Of a stretch of DNA of 64,000 bases, positions 36,843 to 47,571 are shown piece by piece. The stretch comes from Bidens hawaiensis (Eukaryota > Streptophyta > Magnoliopsida > Asterales > Asteraceae). The DNA lies in the NCBI GenBank assembly GCA_021521415.1, contig JAIQDT010005497.1, positions 62,001 through 126,000 on the forward strand, written 5' to 3'. The stretch's first letter is position 1, and each line of letters begins with the position of its first letter. The translations under genes and the position numbers were made by a program. The notes under the pieces were generated by a model. That model was not told the DNA's origin, did not search any database, and worked only from the letters and a program-made list of their open reading frames with translations.

Positions 36843-39834
36843 CACTCTCTTAACACATTCAAGTCTGTAGAGCCAATTGCTCAAAAGAAAAGAGTCATGG
36901 TAGACGAGAAGGCAAAGGCCATGAATGAGCAAGTAGAAGATCTACTGCGCGCGAATATGCATTGATTTCGAAGACCTCAATAAAGCGTGTCCAAAAGATT
37001 GTTACCCCCTCCCAAACATTGACGCGAAGGTGGACTCTGTGGCGCCATTTAAGCTCAAATGTTTCCTGGATGCCTATAAGGGCTATCACCAAATTCAAAT
37101 GGCACCGCAGGATGAAGACAAGACCGCTTTCAGAACTGACAAGGGTGTTTTCTGTTACACAAAAATGCCCTTTGGTTTGAAGAATGCAGGAGCCACTTAC
37201 CAAAGACTCATGGATGCAATTTTCAACGAGTAGATTGGAAAAAATTTAGAAGTCTACGTGGATGATTTGGTGATTAAAAGCAGGGAGGAAAAACAAATGC
37301 TCAAAGACATCGAAGAAACCCTTCGATGCCTAAAGGAAGTAAACATGAAGCTCAACCCGAGCAAATGCACATTCGGCGTGGAAGAAGGGAAATTTCTCGG
37401 CGTAATGGTCACTAAGGATGGTTTCAAGGTGAACCCAGAGAAGGTGGAGGCTATCCTCAGCATGCCCTCACCATCCACCATGAAGGAAGTTCAAAAGTTG
37501 AATGGTAGATTGGTATCAATTAACAAGTTCCTAGCAAACCATGCAAGCAAATCTACCCCATTCATTAACACATTGAGAAATTGCTTAAAGAAAAGCCAAT
37601 TCAAGTGGACGCCTGAGGCCGAGCAAGCTTTCAGTGAGATAAAAGAATGTCTGATAAATCTGCCTGCGATCACAGCTCCACTACCTGGTGAAACTTTAAC
37701 GTTATACCTGTCAGCAGGAGAACGCGCCATTGGCGCAGTATTGTTGGTGGATCGCAAGGGAATCCAAACACCAATTTATTATGTAAGTCGGGTGCTGACA
37801 GATCCTGAGACGCGCTACGCCATCATAGAAATGTTAGTTTTATCACTAACGCATGCGTCGCGCAAGCTTCACAGATATTTCAATGGTCATCCTATTGAAG
37901 TCCTGACTGGTTACAACATCCAGCAAGTCTTGCGGCGTCCCGCGCTCTCAGGAAGGCTGACAAAATGGGCGCTGGAATTAGGGGAGCACACGATCACCTA
38001 TAGGCCTCGTCCAGCAATCAAGGGACAAGTCTTAGCTGATTTCATCGCAGAAATCCCTGAAGGAAAAGTCGAAGAGGCTCATCGCGAAGTAGACCCTCCG
38101 CAAGCCAATAATGAAGAAAACGTTTGGAGATTATTCACTGATGGAGCTTCAAACAACGAAGGGTCCGGCGCAGGCCTCAAACTGGTGGATCCAGAAAATC
38201 ATGAGTATACCTACGCAATCAGGTTGGATTTCAAGAGCACCAACAGTGAAGCTGAGTATGAAGCCCTGCTGGCTGGTTTGCGCATCGCGCACAAATTCGG
38301 AGTTAAAAAGTTAGAGGCTCATGTAGATTCATACCTGGTAGCAGCACAAGTCAATGGCTTTTATGATGCCAAGGAGAACACCATGCCTCTGTATCTAGAG
38401 CAGGCGAAGAAACTCACCGAACAATTTGACTTTTTCAGAATCATACACATTCCGCGCAGTGAAAATAAGTCCGCCGACGCGCTAAGCAAAATGGCATCAA
38501 CCAGCTTCGATCATTTTGGCAAAGATGTCAGGGTGGAAGTAATGAGCAACCCGTCAGTGGGAGCGAAGTCTGTTCTTGTAATTCATACAACACCTTCATC
38601 ATGGATAACTCCAATAATGGAATTCTTGAAGGAGGGAAATGTACCAGACGATCGCGCACAGGCGAGGAAGATAAGACACAAGTCGCAGAACTACGAACTG
38701 CTCGATGGTACGTTATATCGACGCTCTTATCTTGGACCACTCATGAAATGCCTAGACGCTGAGGAAGCAAGCTATGTGATCAAAGAGATACACGAAGGAA
38801 TATGTGGAATACATGCTGGCCCGCGCATGGTGGTCGCCAAGGCAATGAACGCAGGTTACTATTGGCCAGGCATGTACTTGGACGCGTTAAAAGAGATCCA
38901 AAAATGCAAAGCGTGTCAGAGCTATGCGCCAAATACCATGCGACCAAAGAACAACTTGATTCCGGTGACCTCTGCATGGCCTTTCCACAAGTGGGCAATC
39001 GATATTGTGGGTCCCTTGCCGCAAGCGCCAGGGCGAGTAACGTTTTTGGTAGCGGCAGTAGACTATTTCACAAAATGGGTTGAAGCCAAGCCACTGGCAA
39101 AAATCACAGCCGAGGCAATGAAGCAATTTATTTGGAGCCACATCGTATGCCGTTTTGGCTTGCCCATGAAAATCGTGAGCGATAATGGCAAACAATTCAC
39201 TGACAGGAAGATATCCAGTTGGCTCAAGGAATTGCGCATCAACCAGGTCTTCACTTCAGTATACCACCCTCAAGGGAATGGCCAAGTGGAACGCGCGAAC
39301 CAGAGCTTGCTGAATGGGCTGAAGAAAAGGTTGGAGGGAGAGTCCCATGCATGGGTCGAGGAGTTACCTAATGTCCTGTGGGCGCACAGGACATTAAGCA
39401 AAACCAGCAATAGCGAGTCCCCGTTCAGCCTAACCTATGGAACGGAGGCTATGATTCCAGCAGAGATTGGATGCCCATCCTATAGAGTGCTCATGATGAG
39501 TAAGACGGATAATGAGCAAGAAAGGAGGTTGGATCTCAATTTACTTGAAGGGCGCAGAGAGACGGCTATCATCAGTGAAGCCAAATACAAGAAAAAACTA
39601 GAAAAATATTACAATCAGCGCGTGAAAGAATGCCACTTCAAGAAGAATGATTTTGTCCTTCGAAACAATGAAGCTAGTCGCGCGATACTCCCGGGAAAGA
39701 TGTCTCCCAACTGGGAGGGACCTTATCAAGTCTCGGAAGAATTGGGAAAAGGCGTATACGCTTTAAAAGATTAAAATGGAAAGAAGATCACGCGCACATG
39801 GAACGCAGCACAACTTAGAAAATGTTTCATGTAA
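36843..39834 (+). pseudogene. Reverse transcriptase, dual RNase H and integrase of the Tat element, broken
   Basis: After the TAG at 36840 the RT continues, but around 36955 a deletion removes part of the RT fingers and shifts the frame. A further TAG lies at 37231-37233, a few codons before the YVDD catalytic box (about 37254-37265). From 37258 the frame is open to 39774: gypsy RNase H at about 37690-38060, a second RNase H (FTDGASNNEGSG, AEYEALLAGL, NKSADALSKMA) at about 38130-38500, an integrase zinc finger (HEGICGIHAGP with CKACQ) at about 38790-38930, and an integrase core with D, D, E in AIDIVG, VSDNGKQF and GQVERAN. A TAA at 39772-39774 stops it about 20 codons before the likely natural end at 39832-39834. 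The element cannot make its own RT. Confidence 0.9.
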
Positions 39835-40069
39835 AAGTTGTCAAGTTTGTAATCAAGGCTTTTTAAGCCATTATGAATAATGATACGCGCTATTTTCTCT
39901 TAATATGCATTTTATTACCTTTTGCATACATGTTTCACACTTCCTTTTATTAATTTTGAGCAATATGACAACATTGTATTGACATCAAACTAAAAATAAA
40001 ACGAAGTAAAACATACATGCGCGAGCTTCAAGCTCAAACGCGTTAACGAGTTTTAACTCTAAAACGTCA

Positions 40070-40140
40070 GGGCCTTAGCCCAATAATATGAGCCTTAGCT
40101 CAGGGCCTTAGCCCAATAATATGAGCCTTAGCTCAAATTA
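40070..40140. repeat. Tandem duplication downstream of pol
   Basis: The unit gggccttagcccaataatat followed by gagccttagctca occurs twice in tandem. It lies in the non-coding spacer (39835-40660) between pol and the 3' end of the antisense gene. Confidence 0.85.
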
Positions 40141-40666
40141 CTCATAGCATCCATCCTACGTATTGCGCAGCTGGACCATAAAAATACCTAAGCACAACTA
40201 AGGCAAAGCACATGCCAAAGCATAGTTGTTAAGGTCTCAGGTCGGGGCCGCGCATGGGATTATAATGGATATAAGCAGAGTAACACATACTGACATGTAA
40301 AGGCTAAAAAACTCATTCATAATTCCCTATAATAAATGCACGATAACGTCGCGCAAAAGAGGAACAATGAAATGCTAAGGCACGTGTCAGCATATTCAGA
40401 ATATTGCAAAATAACTTGAAATATGACAACTGTTAAGGATTAAATAAAATAATTTCCTTACAGCCTTGTCCAAGTTTCAATATGTAAGCATACCTTATAT
40501 TCAACGAGCACAAACATGCAATATAAAGAGACGAATTGGGAATGCGCAAGATGCGAATAAGGGAAAAACAAAATTTCATTCCACAAACATAGAAGTTTAC
40601 AAATTTACAAATGATGAGGTAAAAACTACAAATACAAAAAAAAAAATAAAAAACAAGAAGGGCTTT

Positions 40667-43600
40667 TCAAGTCTCTATATCAATATCAGCCTCTTCATCG
40701 TCCTCATCATTACTTCCTCCCTCAGCATCTGGCGCAGCCCGCTCCTCGTCATCTCCAAACTTACCATAATCAAGATGTTCGTCTTGAATATAGTCGTCTT
40801 CTATTATGATAGCGTCAGGAGTAGGTCCTTTGGCCACGCCAGAGCCGCTAGCAGAGGTAGCGTTGCCCGCGCCATCATCATTGCCACCAGTCCCTTCACA
40901 TTCATCAAGTAATTTCTTTAAAGCGCCAAGATCGGGCTGGTCAGCAAGCGCAGCTATCTGCAAGTCACAAGGAACAGTATGAGTACAAAAGATTATGAAA
41001 ATAAGTCAAGTAAACTCATTAAGGTTAAAATACCTGCTCAAGGATGGGAATTGGAGTATTCAGGTACTTCTCCCCCACCTCAGCCATGTCAGCGCAGACA
41101 ACGTCGAGCTGATAAGGGTAGTCGAATGGATTCTTCTTTAGCATGCCATATTCATAACCATCCTTAAACCCTTCAGCTCGACCCACCAAGCGCGACGCCG
41201 CATTACAATCCATCACAAGGGTCTGAAACTCGTCTGAGTATTTCATCGCATAAGCGCAACGAGTCACACCCTGTGAAATCAGCCATTGACGGTCCTGCGC
41301 GAGGGAAGAAACAGACGTCTCAAGAGCAGGGATCTGAGAGTTTAACAACTCAACAGTTTCCTTGGCTTGTTTTAGCTCTTCTTTGTCAGACGCCGCTGCC
41401 GCCAAGGCTTCATTCTTTTCCGCTCGCGCAGCATCGAGCTCTTTCTTCAGGCGCGCAACCTCACTCTCCAATAAAGATTTGTCAGTATTAACCTGCGCAA
41501 TAGTTTGGTCACGCGCCTCTGCTTCCAACTCCAGGTCACGCGCTCGACGCGCGTACTTGGCCGCGTCTGCCTCTGCCGCTTGCAGCTTCTCCCGCGCAGC
41601 TTGCAGCTCAAGCCCGCGCTTCACAAAAGCAGCGTTGGCACTTGCCCCGTTCTCGCTAAGTTCTGCTTGGAGTTTCTCAGCCCTCTCTCGGGCATCAGAA
41701 AGATTCCAAGTAGAAATCTTAGCCTTTTGCTTGGCCTCCGCAAGGGCATCACGTACCTTTATATAATCATTGCGAAGCTCTTGGGAGGCAGCAAAGAACG
41801 CAGACCCAGCAAAAAGGTGGTCATTAAGCAAGTCCACGCGAGCGCGGTCCTCTTGAAACCTCCTTTCAGCTGGAGGAACAGAGTGAGCCCAAAAGTCTTC
41901 ACATACGCCCATGGATTGGAATGAGCTCTCTTCAGTGATATTCCAGCTCGGGCGGTATATGTGATCGGCTCCCTACAAACACAAAGCAACGCAAAGAAAG
42001 GTTTTAGTTATCTAAACACTAATTTGGAAGTCTGCACAGCGGAGCAAAATAAACTTATACCTGCGGAGAACCGGCAGAAAGGTTAGCGCCAGCTGGTGAG
42101 CTCCTGCCCGCCCCATGAGAAAAAGGCTGCGCCACGAAATCTCGTGGCGCTATAGGGCTTACGCGGCCACCATCAGAATCTTCAAAATTAACCTCCTCAT
42201 CATCCTCTATAACAGATCTCTTCTCCTGCGACTTGGAAAAATCAAAAATAGTCTCACGAGGAGGGCTGCGCGCAGGAGGAGGTGAGGGAGGTCTTGACGC
42301 TGTTAGATCAGCGCGTAAAATAGTCTCCTGCTCCTTAGTGATCCCAATGAGAGGAGATTCAGTACTTGTTGGAGCAGGAGCAGAACTAACGGCGCCAGCG
42401 CTAGCAGTGCCACTAGCAGCTTGTGTGCCAGCTATAATTCCTATTAAAAACCCAACAAGGAGAAATGATTCATGACTTGAACTAAAGGAAAAAATCAGAC
42501 AATCAAAGCGCAATAAATACCTTGGCGCACCGCAGTCCGCGAGTTAAACATCGCCATGAAGTCCATTTTCCCCCTTTTCGAGGGTAAAACAGGGGACTTC
42601 AAAACAACCTTCGGCGTAGCCTCGGCACCTTGATGCGCCTGAGGTTGAGCCACCAACGTTGCCGGCTCTACAAACATTTGAGTGAACAAAGCTTCATTAA
42701 TGACTATCATAATCACGCTCATAAAACCACAAAAATAAACAAAGTATACCTGTTGGAGAAGACGAAACAGCAGGCACAGCACCGCTTCCCTTGTCCGCCG
42801 CGCGCAGAGACGAGGTGGCGGCACCATACCTCGTGTGGACGGGAGGACTGCCCACACCTTGAGGCAAAGAAGACGAGGAAAACTTGGAAGTAAAACCCTT
42901 GGTTTTCTCAAGTCCCTTCGCCTGAGTAGGAGGAAGATTCTGGGCAACAGAGGCATCATCTTTTTTCTGTTTTTTACTGGCCCCTGCGCCAGTTTTGCCT
43001 TTAGCCTTGCGCTTGAATTTTTGCGTTTCAGCTTCTTCCTCCTCCACTTTCTCTTCCACAAGCTCCAAATCATAATTAGCGAGCGCATCTACAATACGCG
43101 CAACAGAAATGTTAAAACCAAATTTGGTACTCTAAGGGCCTAAGCACAAATACAAAGGCTTACCAGGCGCATCGCTGTAAAAACAAAATTCTAAATCGAC
43201 AGGGATGAACATATCATCGAATCGATCAGGGAAAGCAACTTCCCCAGCGCTCAGCGCGACAGAGCCACCTTCCGTATGCTCGTCATAGGCGGCGTGGATG
43301 TATTCCTTGCTTTCTGCATAAAACAAGACAAGTGATCAGCAAAACGAATTATACTCGCGCAAAATTAATGCAATGAACAAACAACCCACCTGAGCCATCA
43401 ACATGGATGACAGGCTCAGTCTCGCTGTCAATCCACCTCTTGCTCATGCCAACCCCCACCAACGCTTCCTCGCAAATTTTCCTGGCGGGGGATGGTTCAG
43501 CAGATAACTTCTTAACCCACGCGCCAGATGGATTCTTAAGAACGTCATCATCCACGGGCGCGGAAGTAATCGCGCGCATAGTCATGCGGATGGGAATCAC

Positions 43601-44200
43601 ACCAGCCTTGATATAAAAGAATTTTTCAGCCCAGTCATGAAGGCTTTTGAAGGAAACAGTGCAGCACTTAATCTTCTGACTGCGCGGTGTGAATGAGAAC
43701 CAAGAATCTTGGATTTTCGGCTTATAAAAATATTTAAAGCGCCGAGGGGTGGGCTCCTCCCGCTGAGCTTTGCACATGAACTCAAAATGAGTCATGCGCA
43801 CTAGTCCACAGGGATGAACTTGAGTTATATGAATCCCGTAAAACTAGAGGAGCGCACTTATAAACCTCGTCATTGGAAGACGAAGATTACAGTGGGTGAA
43901 AAAATGAGAGTATAAAGAGATATAGCCGGCGGGAGGATCCGCCGCCGTTTGCCCGGTCGCCGGGAGCAGACAGCCATACTCAGGGAGAAAACCCTGAGAG
44001 GCGACGAGATTATCAAAGTCAGATTGTTTCAACTTGCAGGGAATCTCATCCCATCTCTTCACCGCCTTGTTCTTCCCTCCCTCCTCCGACGAGGCCTCGG
44101 CAACCCGTTTACCCTTGCCGGTCTTCTTCAAAGTAGACATAACCATTGATTTTACACGGCCTTTACTAGGGGAAATTGTGGTGTCTGGGTTATCAGACAT
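40667..44200 (-). CDS. Seven-exon antisense gene inside the Tat element (PF04195-like domain, coiled coil)
   Basis: Exons on the minus strand are 44200-43390, 43313-43164, 43088-42750, 42667-42521, 42440-42061, 41972-41034 and 40957-40667. All six introns are GT-AG, 75-88 bp, and all phases agree, giving about 1018 residues. Exon 1 encodes a 'putative gypsy type transposon' (PF04195-like) domain at about residues 55-215 (LVASQGFLPEYGCLLPA, YISLYSHFFTHCNLRLP). The middle is Lys/Glu- and Pro/Ser-rich. Exon 6 is a long Ala/Glu/Lys coiled coil (about residues 640-850), and the C-terminus is very acidic. One in-frame TAG at 43846-43844 (codon 119) interrupts it. Family knowledge: Tat elements often carry antisense extra ORFs here; their role is unknown. 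Introns antisense to the genomic RNA would survive retrotransposition. The break makes this copy probably non-functional unless read through. Confidence 0.85.
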
Positions 44201-44344
44201 ACAATTGCGAATCGAACAATATGGTTACTTTAAGCACGGAAATCTGGAAGCAAAGATAAAGGCTCTTAATCGGAATGTAAATTGAAGAAGCAAAAGCTCT
44301 GAAAATGACAATGGAGATGAAGAAAAAACCGTTCAAAAGGTTTG

Positions 44345-44352
44345 TTTTTATA
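44345..44352 (-). promoter_or_regulatory. TATA box candidate for the antisense gene
   Basis: On the minus strand cctataaaaac is found about 145 bases upstream of the antisense ATG, in the region between that gene and the 3' LTR. A start about 30 bases downstream would give a leader of about 120 nt. This supports an internal antisense promoter separate from the LTRs, by inference. Confidence 0.5.
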
Positions 44353-44707
44353 GGCCCAGGGGAGAGAAAGAGAAACAAGTAATAATCAGATCTACGCTCA
44401 CGCGCCCCCACGCGCAGGCGTAGGCCAACATAAGCGCGACACGTGTTCCTTACACTGTATGAGGAGACGTGAAAGGCAACTGTAGCACCTCGAGCACGCG
44501 AAAGGTCTGACACATAACGTCTCCATCTCTGATGCATGTCAACATCAACCAACCACGTGCATTGACGATTCGTTTTAACCAAAGGGATAGAATTTCGCGC
44601 AACGCACATATGAGAAATGAAAAAGAAAAGACAAACCCTGTTAAAAGAGCAAACTATTAAGTCTAATATCTATCTTACCTCGCTCGCGCGAGACAAGACA
44701 CACATTA

Positions 44708-44720
44708 GACTGGGGGGGCT
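44708..44720 (+). other. Polypurine-like tract of the Tat element
   Basis: The G-rich run actgggggggct ends exactly at the first base of the 3' LTR, the position of the plus-strand DNA primer in LTR retrotransposons. Confidence 0.7.
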
Positions 44721-45651
44721 TGAAGGGGTATGCACCCGCCTTAACATCGAGCGGGGCGGGTCAACCCACAAGATATAGACAAGAGGCTTGAAATCAGGAT
44801 GTCAGGAAGACACAAAGCTAAAACCTATGCTCGTGGCGCATATCACATATGCTCACGCATCACATATGCTCACGCATATCACATCTGCGCGTGGCGCATA
44901 TCACATATGCTCACGCATATTACATATGCTCACGCATATTACATATGCTTACGCATATCACATGCTCACGCATATCACATCTGCGCATGAAACATCTGCG
45001 CGTGAGAATAAAGAGAAGACCTTGCGCATCCCCGGGATAGGCGCATAAAGGACAACACAACAAATGAGACAATAGTCTAATCCAAATCAGGATAAGGACA
45101 ACCATGATTGTACTCATCAGACAACCTTCCAGAAGGTATCTTTTAAGGAATAAAGAATGTGTTGATGTTGACAGCTGCCAATGAAGGGTGGACAACTCAG
45201 CAAAACTCATGTGCCACCACGTGATGGCACATGGGTCAGGTAAAATACATTGGTCAGAGAATAATCAATGAAAAAGCACCAGGTGTCCTAAGTACACGTG
45301 GCGCGAAGCAATAGGAGGAGGCCAAAAAGGCCCTAATTGGGTCTGAGCACAATCATTGAAAACCCTAATACTATAAATACCACACCACCTCCACAGTTGG
45401 GGTCAAGCAAGAAATATATTCTGAATCCTTTACTCATTTTCACATTCTTATCTTCTCCTGCAATATCTTATTCTCACACCGGAGGGTTACCCCAAAGAGG
45501 ACCCCTCTGTCCCTTTCTGATGGGTAAGCTCACGGTGCTGTTTCGTTTTGTAGGTGGAAGAACTCGTATCTCGGAAAACCATCGGTGATATAGCACACTC
45601 ATACCCGAGGAACGTAGATCGAATACAAGTAAGTCGATCCACGCTTCTTCA
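44721..45651 (+). repeat. 3' LTR of the Tat element
   Basis: 931 bp, starting TGAAGGGGTATGC and ending CTTCTTCA, followed by the CCACC target duplication (45652-45656). It differs from the 5' LTR by about a dozen substitutions and a redistribution of the U3 tandem units. Confidence 0.95.
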
Positions 45652-45656
45652 CCACC

Positions 45657-46828
45657 AATAAATCGTTTTGGATAAACATGACTTTGTGGTTGATAACATA
45701 ATATCGTATAATTTGATTATCATTTACCTAAATAAAGTGCTTATATCTCAACCGATAGTTCCTATTTTGTATGAATCATTTATAACATAAATATTTTTGT
45801 GTAATTTTTGTATATATTCTTAATAAAAAATATTGCATCATAGTGTAGTTTGTAAAACTTACACCATTCAAACATATTCGTCCAACAAGTTTACAGTTTC
45901 ATTTTATTAAGTTATGTAGCTGGACCACTTTTTATAATCGTTCGAGTTTTGCTTCTATAGAGAAGATGAGACGCTCAAAATGAAAGTGTTCGCAACGCAT
46001 ACCGAAAGGGTACCTATGAAGCCGACCATTAATGACAAGTTCGAAGACCAAGAACGCAAAAAGAATATCATATTAAGTTTTCAATTTGTAGTTTAATTTT
46101 ACTTTTCTTTCTTTATTTATGCAAGTCCCACATCACCACGTAAAGATACCCACCTACTATGACCTCTTTATAAAATTGAAATCCAACAACAAAATAAATC
46201 AATACCAAAAAGGGGTTTATTTTAAAACTCAAACAAAAGCTTGAACTTTTTTTTTTAAACGACCAACAAAAGCTTGAACTAATAGATATATTCTTATATG
46301 GTTCATAGAAATTTGAATATACTTCCTCTAAGCTATTTTTAAAAAGTCACTAGGGTCTTAGGACCCCGATCCACATAATGTGAGTCCGCGCTCTAGCTTG
46401 AGCCTCAAATAAAATTCGTTTAATCATCAAGGCTGAGCTCGAGTCTTGTATTAGAAGCTCATTGAACCTTGTTTATTTTTGGACTACATGATATTTGACT
46501 CTTTTAAAGTTCTAGATAGAGTTTGAGCCGAGCTTAAGCTCGCTTAAAAACTTTGACATAATATATAAAAATAATTAAAAACATGCATAAAAATAACAAA
46601 TGCTTTTGGCTCTTTTAAGGTACTACACGAACTTGAGCCCAACTGAGGCTCTTTTAAAGTTTATCACATAATATATAAATAAAATTAAAGTCGCATATAA
46701 AGATATAATTAATAAATAATAAACAAGCCAAGTCTGCATTTGAAAAAAAAAACAAGTCACAAACCAAGCTCGAGCTTAAAAAAATAATAAAAAATAAAAA
46801 TAAAGACTCGATACAAACCGCCATCAAG
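45657..46828. other. Intergenic region right of the Tat element
   Basis: AT-rich with no coding exon recognised. The segment 46370-46720 has scattered gagcttgag/ctcttttaa motifs that look like a diverged extension of the tandem array that follows. Confidence 0.5.
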
Positions 46829-47232
46829 CTCTTATAAGTCAAAACGAGCTGAGCTTGAGCCTAAACTGCTTAACGTAACAACACAGAACCTAATTATTTT
46901 TCTTACTATATAAGCTCTTGTAAGTCAAAACAAGTCGAACTTGAGCCTAAACTGCTTAAACATAACAACACAGAGCCTAATTAATTTTGTATTATATAAC
47001 CTCCCGTAAGTCAAACGAGCCGAGTCTAAGCCTAAACTAACTTAAACGTAACAATACATAACCTAATTATTTTCGTATTATATAAGCTCCTGTAAGTCAA
47101 AACAAGCCAACTTGAGCCTAACTTGCTTAAACGTAACAACACAAAACCTAATTATTTGTGTACTATACAAGCTCCCGTAAGTCAAAACGGACAAAGCTCG
47201 AGCCTAAACAGAACCTAATTATTTTCGTATCT
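46829..47232. repeat. Tandem repeat of about 86 bp upstream of the callose synthase gene
   Basis: About 4.8 units. Each has the order aagctc(c/t)(t/c)gtaagtcaaaac, cttgagcctaaact, gcttaaacgtaacaacaca and acctaattattttcgtatta. Units start near 46829, 46911, 46998, 47083 and 47168. The array ends about 340 bp before the callose synthase ATG and so may overlap its promoter. Confidence 0.8.
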
Positions 47233-47571
47233 ACATGTTTTATTTACCATATTATTATATTATTATTATTTAAAAAAGGCGGGAAAGAGAACATAAAGCA
47301 AAGATGATGGATTGGTGGGTAGTCCAGTCATCATATCTTTTTTCAAAAGTTAGTTTATTATTATTCAAACAAACAAACAAACAAACAAAAGTCATTCCTT
47401 AACCTTGTAAGCTAACTCTCACTTTCCCACAATTCAACACACAAAGATATATATAAAAAAAAAGGCTTTCAAAAAGCAAAAAACAAAAGCCAAAATGCAC
47501 ACTCAAAAGATCCCAATATATACCAATGAATCTAACTCATCATCCTTATTATTATTATTATGTGAACAATG

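Larger units (their letters stand above)
33439..45651 (+). mobile_element. Complete Tat-lineage Ty3/gypsy LTR retrotransposon, 12.2 kb
   Basis: Two 931-bp LTRs, a PBS, gag, protease, RT, two RNase H domains, integrase, a long 3' region and a G-rich tract before the 3' LTR are all in the expected order, bounded by a CCACC duplication. The combination of a gypsy RNase H followed by a second, archaeal-type RNase H, no chromodomain, and a long 3' region with an antisense gene identifies the Tat lineage. The LTRs differ by about a dozen substitutions (about 1.3%) plus repeat-number changes. With the usual plant rate of 1.3e-8 per site per year this means insertion roughly half a million years ago (inference). 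Gag-pol is inactivated by several stops, a frameshift and a deletion. Confidence 0.95.

Noticed and set aside
40466..40912. 148-residue + strand frame in the Tat 3' region
   Set aside because: It overlaps the last exon of the antisense gene, whose frame, splice phases and composition are coherent; this frame is a shadow.
41273..41924. Ser/Ala-rich + strand frames opposite antisense exon 6
   Set aside because: They are complements of the Ala/Glu/Lys-rich coiled-coil exon and have no independent support.
47569..47571. Upstream ATG of the callose synthase frame as start
   Set aside because: Two adjacent ATGs exist. The second gives MASTSG, which fits the family N-terminus better, though the difference is one residue.
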